Assembly: GCA_030044775.1 (NCBI GenBank)
Contig: JASICF010000371.1
Location: 1 to 7,319 of the forward strand
DNA: 7,319 bases
Direction: 5' to 3'
Source: Candidatus Sulfotelmatobacter sp.
GTDB taxonomy: Bacteria; Acidobacteriota; Terriglobia; Terriglobales; Acidobacteriaceae
In this document: positions 1-5,631 of the stretch, piece by piece
Layout of the letters: the number at the start of each line of letters is the position of its first letter
Numbering within the stretch: the first letter of the stretch is position 1
Translations under genes and position numbers: made by a program
Notes under the pieces: model-generated
Seen by the model: only the letters and a program-made list of their open reading frames with translations
What the model was told of the DNA's origin: nothing
Databases searched by the model: none

Positions 1-153
1 CATTACCTTGGACGCGAAGTCGAGGTCACTGCTTCCGAAGAACCCACCCTGAGCTTAAGCTCCGATGCCCTGAATAAAGTAGGTTCGGCCGCGCCCGTGA
101 CCTTAACCATTGTTTCCATCAAAATCATCGACCAGCGCTGCCCGAGCGACTAA
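1..153 (+). CDS. Small exported protein paralog, C-terminal 50 residues (5' end outside window)
   Basis: Frame 1 is open from the first base to a TAA at 151-153 and encodes the last 50 residues of a protein. The stretch aligns without gaps to the C-terminus of the next gene (273-665), with about 23 identities over 47 columns. Shared landmarks are YLG, VEVT, SSDA, the T-x-I-x-SIK strand and a final Cys (C47 of this fragment). By homology to its neighbour the full protein is probably about 120-130 residues, with a signal peptide and an OB-like beta domain, acting outside the cytoplasm. That part is inferred because the N-terminus is missing. Its function is unknown. It is probably a tandem duplicate of the following gene, 119 bases away, and may share a transcript with it. 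Confidence 0.8.
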   Translation, partial: HYLGREVEVTASEEPTLSLSSDALNKVGSAAPVTLTIVSIKIIDQRCPSD

Positions 154-272
154 GAGCCGAGGCAACTCGCGGTCGGCCAATCGAGCCTTGCCCACCCTGA
201 CCCTGCCGTGATCGCATTCACCGCCAACCCTTGCACTTGCCCCGCCACCTAACTCTCTGAAAGGAGAGTTAC
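154..272 (+). other. Intergenic spacer between the two tandem paralogs
   Basis: These 119 bases separate the tandem small-protein genes. Just after the upstream stop there is a 4-bp hairpin (CGAG-GCAA-CTCG, 158-169) with a GNRA-type loop and no T-tract, so it is a poor terminator. The best -35/-10 pair I could find (TTGCCC at 188-193, ATCGCA at 211-216) has a good 17-base spacer but a poor -10, so I do not call a promoter. The only strong element is the hairpin at 250-271, listed separately. Co-transcription of both genes is possible. Confidence 0.4.
250..271 (+). promoter_or_regulatory. Hairpin sequestering the Shine-Dalgarno site of the 273-665 gene
   Basis: The arms 250-258 (TAACTCTCT) and 263-271 (GGAGAGTTA) pair through eight Watson-Crick pairs plus one closing U-G wobble. 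They are capped by GAAA (259-262), a GNRA-type tetraloop. The Shine-Dalgarno sequence AAGGAGAG (261-268) lies in the loop and 3' arm, and the ATG begins at 273, one base after the stem. In RNA this would hide the ribosome site. Such structures are known as RNA thermometers, ligand-controlled switches or simple translational dampers. Which applies here, if any, is inference. The structure is directly visible; its function is not. Confidence 0.55.
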
Positions 273-665
273 ATGAAAACGTTGCTCTTCATCGCACTGT
301 TTCTATCGGGCAGTCTCCTGTTTGCCCAAAATAGCGCTGCCACAAACAACGATCAGTCCACGGCGAAGGATGATCCGGCTTCCCGCCAAAAAGTTACCGT
401 CATCGGCTGCGTAAGTGAATTTTCCGGGGATTACACGCTGATGAAGGAAAATCCCGCAATGACCTACGAACTCCAGGCCACCGGCAAAATAAGATTGCAT
501 AATTATTTGGGTCAGCGGGTGGAAGTGACAGGAATCCAACAGACAAGCATGAGCACCAGCTCCGACGCGATGGCGAAGGAAGGTTCGCCCTCACCATTGA
601 CGATCAACATATCGTCGATCAAAACCCTGGATAAGGAGTGTTCGCAAAGACCGGTTTCGCGATAG
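273..665 (+). CDS. Small exported protein with OB-like beta domain, unknown function
   Basis: This is a complete 130-residue gene. Residues 1-18 form a Sec signal peptide: K2, a hydrophobic core TLLFIALFLSGSLLF, and likely cleavage after A18. A polar, probably flexible stretch of about 20 residues (19-39) follows. The domain at 40-123 has the pattern V-x-V-x-GCV...YTL...Y-x-L...NYLGQRVEVTG...SIK...C, resembling small exported OB-like proteins common in Acidobacteriota. That family link comes from pattern memory, not a search. The mature protein has only two cysteines, C46 and C123, one near each end of the domain, which could form a disulfide. The start is fixed by AAGGAGAG at 261-268, five bases ahead of ATG, although that site lies in a stable hairpin. 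The gene is a tandem paralog of the one ending at 153 and converges with the gene ending at 693, with only 27 bases between. Its role is unknown. Confidence 0.85.
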   Translation: MKTLLFIALFLSGSLLFAQNSAATNNDQSTAKDDPASRQKVTVIGCVSEFSGDYTLMKENPAMTYELQATGKIRLHNYLGQRVEVTGIQQTSMSTSSDAMAKEGSPSPLTINISSIKTLDKECSQRPVSR

Positions 666-692
666 GGTACTCTTTGAACGGGTGTTAAACGC

Positions 693-1316
693 CTACTGGC
701 ACTCCGGAGGCATGGCCTGGATCTCCGCCTCCGAGCCGCACGGGGGTTTCGATTTTGCCGGTTCGATCATCCACGGATGGCTGTAGCGCAGGATCCAGAG
801 ACCATCATTATTGGCGACATAAAGCAGCCCGTGCCTGCCATCCGCGAGCGTGCTCGTGACGTTGGTGAAGGTTTCCAGCGTCTTGGGATCTTTCGGATCG
901 CTCAAATCCAGTACGCGCACCGTTTCGGTGGCGTGTTTGGAACTGCTCAAGGTTTCTGGCGTTTTTTCGGGAGCCTCAGCGATAGCCACCGTCGGGGTGA
1001 CCATCTTCAGGTCCCCCTCGGTTGCCTGATTCGATCCTGGAGCGCGTTTCAAAAGGCTCGGGGCCTCCGGGTGGCTTACGTCAACCACCATGTAGCCGGG
1101 CTTCGCAGCCTGCTGCACGTACAGGTATTCTTTGCCGTGTTCTTTTTGCAGCATCATTTCGCTGCCCGTCGCCTGCGGCAAAGCCAAATGGCCGATGACT
1201 GTTGCCGGAACGTCGGTGGGTTTCAGCGTGGGCTGGTCCGTTGCACCGAGCGGAATCGCGGAGGCTAAAAGAGCAAAAGCGAAGATCGGTGCCGGGACCC
1301 GAGAAGAAATTTTCAT
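693..1316 (-). CDS. Exported LVIVD-repeat (beta-propeller-like) protein
   Basis: This gene encodes 207 residues with a signal peptide at about 1-25 (R6, hydrophobic IFAFALLASAIPL, likely cleavage after A25). Three segments look like LVIVD-type blades. They are residues 63-90 (YLYV...GYMVVDVSHPEAPSLL), 132-150 (VRVLDLSDPKDPKTLETF) and 162-180 (HGLLYVANNDGLWILRYSHP), the last incomplete. The recurring 'V-x-D-[VL]-S-x-P-x-x-P' is the family hallmark. These repeats form beta-propeller blades in surface or secreted proteins and do not reveal a substrate. A linker of about 40 residues (92-131), rich in Glu, Thr and Pro, separates blades 1 and 2. Three blades are too few for a closed propeller, so it may be partial, may oligomerise, or may have degenerate blades. 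Two cysteines (C193, C206) lie in the tail. A modest AAGAAGTGA ribosome site is read from 1321-1329. The gene is the last of three same-strand exported-protein genes. Confidence 0.8.
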   Translation of the reverse strand: MKISSRVPAPIFAFALLASAIPLGATDQPTLKPTDVPATVIGHLALPQATGSEMMLQKEHGKEYLYVQQAAKPGYMVVDVSHPEAPSLLKRAPGSNQATEGDLKMVTPTVAIAEAPEKTPETLSSSKHATETVRVLDLSDPKDPKTLETFTNVTSTLADGRHGLLYVANNDGLWILRYSHPWMIEPAKSKPPCGSEAEIQAMPPECQ

Positions 1317-1365
1317 AGACTCACTTCTTTGATCTGAGGCTCGGAATTTCCAAGACTCGAACGGG

Positions 1366-1392
1366 AAACGCGAAGCATATCCTGTTCCGCGT
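1366..1392 (-). other. Imperfect inverted repeat after the propeller-lipoprotein gene
   Basis: Between the lipoprotein stop (1427) and the LVIVD start (1316), the arms around 1368-1374 (ACGCGAA) and 1385-1391 (TTCCGCG, continuing to T1392) can pair with one bulge. On the minus strand no T-run follows, so this is at best a weak hairpin that could shape the mRNA 3' end or the intercistronic region. The rest of the 110-base gap shows nothing I can name apart from the ribosome site of the next gene. Confidence 0.2.
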
Positions 1393-1426
1393 CTCCCCTA
1401 GACTATACCACCGGCCCTTCGCCGCT

Positions 1427-3565
1427 TTACTGCTGCGCGTAGACCGCCACGCAGCCGTTGGCGCTTTGCGTCGTGCACCACGATCCTGCCTGCATTGGGA
1501 CAAAAACGTAGTTGTTGCTGGGATCGACCGCGACGCTGTGCGAGTTCGAGCCAGTCGCCACGTTGGTAAGCCAGACGTTTGTCGCCGCATCGATCACGCC
1601 CAGGACTGCGCCGGTTGGCATGTCGCGCGCCGCCAAGTAATATCTGTTGTCGCCCGGGTTGTACCAGACTTCATCCACGCCGCCTACGTTCGTGATGTTG
1701 ACGCAATTCACCAGCGGCGTCGAGCTGCAATTCACGTTATAGCTGCCGGTGCTGGCGTTGAAACCTCCCGCCAGGTTGATGATGTATTCGTTTGGAGGGA
1801 AGGCCTCGCCATCGTGGTCGGCGCAACCGACAATGAACCATTCTCCCGGTCCAGGCGTAATGCCAGTGGCCATGCAATTGGGCGCGAGGATGGTCCCCAC
1901 CACAACAGGTCCGTTGCCTGTCCCGGTCTGAAGATCGATTACATCGACATTGCCGATGTTCGTGGTCGCAACCGAGTTTCCGTTTGTAAGCAGCCACTTG
2001 TCCGAGCCCGGATCATAGGCCATCAGGCCCAATCCGGCGGGTGAAATTGCCCCGGAGCAGTTTGTTCCGGGATTTACCTGATCGCAGAACGCGCCGTTGC
2101 TGTAGTTCAGGATTGGCCCGTGATGGCAGGGAATTGTGTATGTGCCCCCGGTCGGAAGCGTCCCGAATGCCGCATAACCGATAATCGGGTTCGCGTCGGC
2201 CGGACCACCCGAAACGCCGCTGAAAACGTGGGGATTGGAAGGGTCAGGGCAAGGGAACGTGTTGCCTACCGTATCCACCGGAGTATTGGGATTGAGTCCA
2301 AAAGCGGGGCCAGTGCCCCCGGACGCCCCGCCGCCGGCGCCATCATAATAGATCTGTCCGAGGATGCAGCTCGGCGGATTGAACGATCCTCCCACGCTGG
2401 GATCCAGAACAGGAGCGGGTAGGGGCGTTCCGCCTCCTGAAGTTCCTGTTCCAGGTATGCCGGTGCCCGTTCCTTGAAGTGGGTAGGGATAAATAGCAGC
2501 CGAGCCATTGTAAGGATACATGCCCGTCGCTGCATCGAACCCCGGAGGATACGGCCCATAAGCCAGCGGCCAGGCCAGCGGCAGGCAATGCTGTTGAGCA
2601 AGCGTTCCAGTCTTGCTCACAATGTGGGACATGTCGATAAACGTAACGAAGGGTAATCCCGGATCGCCGTTGATGACAGAGAGGACCTGATGCGCAGGAT
2701 CGTAAAATTGTTCGTCCGAACGATCGTCGCCGCAGTCGGCCGCTGAACCCGCTTCTCCGTTCCACGAAGAGATGCACGGAGCGATTCCCAGTGGCCCGTC
2801 ATAATCGGCGGACACGCCGGTAGGAATACTTGCAACCATGGTTGGCGGTGTCGGCGGGTTGGTGACCAGATTCATCGTCGTTAGGTCGAAAACCTCGACG
2901 TTGGAGCTGCCATTGCCGACGAAGAGGAAATGGCCATCAGGAGTCGCAGTGTTGCCATCTGGCCCAGACATCGGGTTCACGCCGTTGGCGCGAGCGGCGC
3001 AGCATTGTGCGCCAGGGAACCCGCCGAACTGATGATTTGCTCCAAAGCCGGTGACCAGGTGGAATTTCGGCCCCGTAACGGTTACGCCCCCGACAGTGGC
3101 CGTGGTGCTCGACATGTCTGATCGGCATGCGAACCTGGTGAAATTACCGAACACATCAATATCCGGAGGAACTACATCGACCGCTGCGCCGGCGACCGTT
3201 GTTTGGAAACACGAGCTGGCGTCATCGCCTGCGCCGGCAACTGCGTTCGTGCCCTGGATGGCGTTCACGGCGATTTGTTGCTCAGTGTCGATCACCACCA
3301 TGTCCAGGCCAATGCGATCGGAAATGTAATCGAGATAATGGCCCGACACCGCGGGGTTCGGAACGATCGTGCTAATGTCGAACGAGTTGAACGGACCGCC
3401 GGGTTCGCCAGTAGGGTTGTGCTCGGGCACAGGAATGACGTCGATGTTGGCATAGGCACCGTCTTTGGTGGTGCCGCAAACCGGGCAGGTTGAAGATGTG
3501 CCGCAGCCGCTCGCGATGATAAACAGTAAGGCAAGAACCAGCGTAAGAAAAATTCTCGACCTCAT
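1427..3565 (-). CDS. Cysteine-rich propeller-like outer lipoprotein, 712 residues, unknown function
   Basis: Residues 1-21 form a lipoprotein signal: R2 and R4, a hydrophobic core, then the lipobox IASG-C21. Gly follows C21 with no Asp at +2, so outer-membrane sorting is the default guess. Just after come C27-P-V-C30 and a second region with adjacent cysteines (AQCCAARANG). The body shows repeated YVTN/YncE-like beta-propeller signatures such as GHFLFVGNGSSNVEVFDLTT, VDVIDLQTG and VLGVIDAATNVWL. It closes with SHSVAVDPSNNYVFVP...GCVAVY, typical of the last blade. A Gly/Pro-rich insert lies about mid-protein (GTGTGIPGTGTSGGG, DGAGGGASGGTGP). Beyond the lipid-anchor Cys I count about 20 cysteines, unusual for a propeller and suggesting disulfides or metal binding. 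There is no CxxCH heme motif. The start is supported by a strong AGGAGGA ribosome site (3573-3579). The gene sits between the porin and the LVIVD gene on the same strand. Ligand and role are unknown. Confidence 0.85.
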   Translation of the reverse strand: MRSRIFLTLVLALLFIIASGCGTSSTCPVCGTTKDGAYANIDVIPVPEHNPTGEPGGPFNSFDISTIVPNPAVSGHYLDYISDRIGLDMVVIDTEQQIAVNAIQGTNAVAGAGDDASSCFQTTVAGAAVDVVPPDIDVFGNFTRFACRSDMSSTTATVGGVTVTGPKFHLVTGFGANHQFGGFPGAQCCAARANGVNPMSGPDGNTATPDGHFLFVGNGSSNVEVFDLTTMNLVTNPPTPPTMVASIPTGVSADYDGPLGIAPCISSWNGEAGSAADCGDDRSDEQFYDPAHQVLSVINGDPGLPFVTFIDMSHIVSKTGTLAQQHCLPLAWPLAYGPYPPGFDAATGMYPYNGSAAIYPYPLQGTGTGIPGTGTSGGGTPLPAPVLDPSVGGSFNPPSCILGQIYYDGAGGGASGGTGPAFGLNPNTPVDTVGNTFPCPDPSNPHVFSGVSGGPADANPIIGYAAFGTLPTGGTYTIPCHHGPILNYSNGAFCDQVNPGTNCSGAISPAGLGLMAYDPGSDKWLLTNGNSVATTNIGNVDVIDLQTGTGNGPVVVGTILAPNCMATGITPGPGEWFIVGCADHDGEAFPPNEYIINLAGGFNASTGSYNVNCSSTPLVNCVNITNVGGVDEVWYNPGDNRYYLAARDMPTGAVLGVIDAATNVWLTNVATGSNSHSVAVDPSNNYVFVPMQAGSWCTTQSANGCVAVYAQQ

Positions 3566-3594
3566 CGAAATTTCCTCCTGCGATTACCCCTCAA

Positions 3595-3614
3595 GAGCGG
3601 CGTTCCGCCCGCTC
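3595..3614 (-). other. Hairpin between porin and lipoprotein genes
   Basis: GAGCGG (3595-3600) and CCGCTC (3609-3614) are perfect 6-bp complements with an 8-base spacer. An alternative inner stem GCGG/CCGC leaves a CGTT loop. On the minus strand it lies about 60 bases after the porin stop and 17 bases before the AGGAGGA site of the lipoprotein gene. It is followed by TTGAGGGG rather than a U-run. It could be an attenuating or mRNA-stabilising intercistronic hairpin; a classical terminator is unlikely. A second short repeat, TTGAA-N7-TTCAA, lies at 3633-3649. Otherwise the 107-base gap shows nothing recognisable. Confidence 0.3.
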
Positions 3615-3672
3615 CCGCTAGCTGATGAATCGTTGAACTCTTGCTTCAAAAAGGTCCTCGACGCGACTGCTC

Positions 3673-5322
3673 TTAAAACCGGAACTGCAACTCTTGCGTG
3701 ATCGCATAGTAGTTTTGCGGGATCGCGCCGATCGTGCTTGGTTCTTTTAACTGATCGATACCGAGATTGATCATGTACTTGACCCAGTAGTTCGGATACC
3801 AGTTCAACCCGACTGTGATCTCGTCTGTGTGATAGTCGTAGGTGGGGACGAAACCCGGGGTGTAGTAACTCAAATAATCAAACCCGGGCTCGTTGGCGTG
3901 AATTCCCATATATCGAGCCGCCAGCTCCCACGCGCCGAAGCCCCGTCCATGACCGCCGGGAGTTTCCGGGCCAAACAGAGCGCGTTTCACCCGCGGCGTG
4001 CCGTTCTCCGGTCGTTTTTCTCCGGTTAGCAGGTACGTTGCCTGAATGTCCCAGGCCTTGGCGATGATCGACGGCAGACTGATGAACCCCAGGCCGCCGG
4101 CCTGTTCCGAGCCCACGTTGTTTCGCGACATGTTGAGCTGGTCGAACTCGCCACGCACTGCGAAAGCCGACTTGATGTAAGTGAATTCGCCGTTATACCG
4201 CTGAATGGGTCCGTTGATGCGGAACTGCGGGAAGAAGTCGTAGGCGCCGTCCGGGAGATTGCCATTGAAGCTGAGATCTCCCGACTCGCCGCGTGAGCGC
4301 CCGTAGTCGATCGCGCCCCCCACGGCGAGTTCGCGAATCCAGCTATTGTTGGATTTGCGGAAAGGATAAAGCCGCAGCCTCCCGATGGCTTCCGGCTGGT
4401 TTGTGGTGTTTACGACGGCATAACCCTTGCCGTTGAAAATTCCTGCCCACCATTGCAGGACGCCGCCTGAGATATCACCATGCAGAGCCAGGCCGGGGCT
4501 GCGGAATGCCGAAGCCGCCGAGGGGTACAACATTGCCTGAAATCCGCGCTCGACAAAGTCCAGGTTCGTGGCGCCGGTTCCGGCTTCCTGGGCAAACGGA
4601 ACCTTGAATTGCCCTGCCTGGAATTGGAACTCAGGCCGGATGCGAACGTTCAAATACACGTCACGAATGATGGATCCAGTGCTCGACGCCGCGTCCGTCA
4701 GTAATGCGAAATCGAAGCGCGACCCGTAATTGCCCTGAAAACCAAAGCGCGCCCGGCGCAGCAGGAAAGTGTCCGCGGGAGCCCCGTCGCCTTTGTACGC
4801 GCGGAAATCAGTATCCACGTACCCGTAGGGGCTGATGCTGAATTGCCCGTTGGGGCTGCGGATGAAGAAGTGTTCGCCATTCCATCCCGCGGTCAGCGGC
4901 GCCTGATCTTTTTGCATCGCATTCTGGGGAGCTACGGGTTCAGCCGCCGGCGCAGCTGCGGCCGGATCCAGTTCCATCAGAATGGCGTTGCGCAATCGCG
5001 CGCCGTCGCTGATCGCGTTCACCGGTTCGGGAGTGCTCACCGCCGCCGGCGCGTCCGCTACGGGGCGCACTTGCGCCGCTCCAGTATCGGCAGGTTTGGC
5101 GTTGGCCTCAGCCTGCTTTTCACCTGCCAGCTTTTGGACCATCTCCTTAAGTTCTTCGATGGTCTTTTGCTGCGCGGCCACCTGATCGCGTAGCTGATCG
5201 ACTTCCTGCTTGCTGGCTGCCTCGGAGGCCGAAGCCGTTTTGTTGTCGGATGAAGAGCTTTGGGCAGGTGAACCTGGAACCAGCAGAAAAACTAGGGCGA
5301 AGGAGATCGTTAGCGAACGCAT
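3673..5322 (-). CDS. Phosphate-selective porin O/P-family outer-membrane porin with N-terminal coiled coil
   Basis: This gene encodes 549 residues from the preferred start. An in-frame ATG lies at 5346, but GAGAGGGGAAAAG directly before the ATG at 5322 is the better ribosome site, and that start gives a clean signal peptide (MRSLTISFALVFLLVPGSPA, cleavage after A20). Residues 38-69 form a coiled coil with perfect heptads (a: V41, V48, I55, V62; d: L44, Q51, L58, L65), then an Ala/Pro-rich linker to about 140. The remainder matches the OprO/OprP family: FSISPYGYVDTDFRAYKGD, TFLLRRARFGFQGNYGSRFDFAL, RDVYLNVRIRPEFQFQAGQFKVPF, LDFVERGFQ and LALHGDISGG. The chain ends ELQFRF with the C-terminal Phe expected for BAM-dependent insertion. 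Family members form trimeric barrels for anions, phosphate or pyrophosphate, but many are of unknown specificity. The coiled coil may trimerise or reach toward peptidoglycan (inference). It is first in a three-gene minus-strand cluster and divergent from cysK. Confidence 0.88.
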   Translation of the reverse strand: MRSLTISFALVFLLVPGSPAQSSSSDNKTASASEAASKQEVDQLRDQVAAQQKTIEELKEMVQKLAGEKQAEANAKPADTGAAQVRPVADAPAAVSTPEPVNAISDGARLRNAILMELDPAAAAPAAEPVAPQNAMQKDQAPLTAGWNGEHFFIRSPNGQFSISPYGYVDTDFRAYKGDGAPADTFLLRRARFGFQGNYGSRFDFALLTDAASSTGSIIRDVYLNVRIRPEFQFQAGQFKVPFAQEAGTGATNLDFVERGFQAMLYPSAASAFRSPGLALHGDISGGVLQWWAGIFNGKGYAVVNTTNQPEAIGRLRLYPFRKSNNSWIRELAVGGAIDYGRSRGESGDLSFNGNLPDGAYDFFPQFRINGPIQRYNGEFTYIKSAFAVRGEFDQLNMSRNNVGSEQAGGLGFISLPSIIAKAWDIQATYLLTGEKRPENGTPRVKRALFGPETPGGHGRGFGAWELAARYMGIHANEPGFDYLSYYTPGFVPTYDYHTDEITVGLNWYPNYWVKYMINLGIDQLKEPSTIGAIPQNYYAITQELQFRF

Positions 5323-5456
5323 TCTTTTCCCCTCTCGGAGTAACATGTACGCACAACTTTATGGCTCGCAGGATGCGCTCGACGGACGCACCCCAACATC
5401 AGACTGGCACAACAAACTGCCCGTCCAGGGAACCAACTGCTTTTCGGCTTAGAACT

Positions 5457-5482
5457 CGTCTGATAAGCAGACCAGTCAGACG
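5457..5482. promoter_or_regulatory. Operator-like inverted repeat downstream of the porin promoter
   Basis: CGTCTGA (5457-5463) and TCAGACG (5476-5482) are perfect 7-bp complements with a 12-base spacer, giving a 26-base dyad. Given the promoter candidate at 5487-5516, transcription toward the porin would start near 5480, so the dyad would span roughly -2 to +24, a usual place for a repressor site. A partly overlapping smaller stem (GTCTG-ATAAG-CAGAC, 5458-5472) offers an RNA hairpin instead. I do not recognise the motif as belonging to a named regulator. Confidence 0.4.
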
Positions 5483-5486
5483 CAAC

Positions 5487-5516
5487 GGTGTAGCATAGTA
5501 GGAAATCCAATGTCAA
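5487..5516 (-). promoter_or_regulatory. Sigma70-type promoter candidate for the porin gene
   Basis: Read on the minus strand, a perfect TTGACA (5511-5516) is followed after an 18-base spacer by TACACC (5487-5492), preceded by TG at the extended -10 position. The -35 is consensus, the -10 only partial. It points at the porin start at 5322 and implies an untranslated leader of about 155 bases. This is the best promoter I can find for the minus-strand cluster. Confidence 0.42.
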
Positions 5517-5631
5517 CCGGAATATCAAATTTTTACGGTCGCTGGGCGTCCGCCATTCCTCCGCTCGGGAAGATAACTGGCGAGCGGCCGCGCCGCGCCG
5601 TCCGTGTATACGAAAGAGAGATGAAAGCAAC

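Larger units (their letters stand above)
5323..5631. other. Divergent intergenic region between the porin and cysK
   Basis: This is the longest gene-free stretch (309 bases). Toward the porin it holds a promoter candidate (5487-5516), an inverted repeat (5457-5482) and then about 135 bases of untranslated leader. TCAGAC occurs three times within 83 bases: 5399-5404, inverted at 5458-5463, and 5476-5481. GCAGAC occurs at 5467-5472. Toward cysK I see no convincing -35/-10 pair. The best -10-like strings are GATAAC (5572-5577) and TATACG (5606-5611), both without a partner. No riboswitch or T-box consensus was recognised. Confidence 0.6.

Noticed and set aside
681..693. GGTG-TTAAA-CGCC hairpin between the convergent genes
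   Set aside because: It is only four pairs, one of them a wobble, with no T-run, and it overlaps the stop codon of the minus gene. Too weak to call a bidirectional terminator.
777..1268. Plus-strand open frame of 163 codons opposite the LVIVD gene
   Set aside because: It has no signal or family pattern and no ribosome site. The minus strand has a signal peptide and LVIVD repeats over the same bases.
5323..5346. Upstream in-frame ATG of the porin gene at 5346
   Set aside because: It adds eight charged residues ahead of a clean signal peptide and has no ribosome site, whereas the ATG at 5322 has GAGAGGGG just upstream.
5540..5571. Minus-strand block resembling part of a tRNA (TTCCCGAGCGG and GGAATGGCGGACGC)
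   Set aside because: It recalls the D-arm region of tRNA-Leu, -Tyr or -Ser, but no T-arm, matching acceptor strand or anticodon stem follows. At most it is a decayed fragment; chance is likelier.
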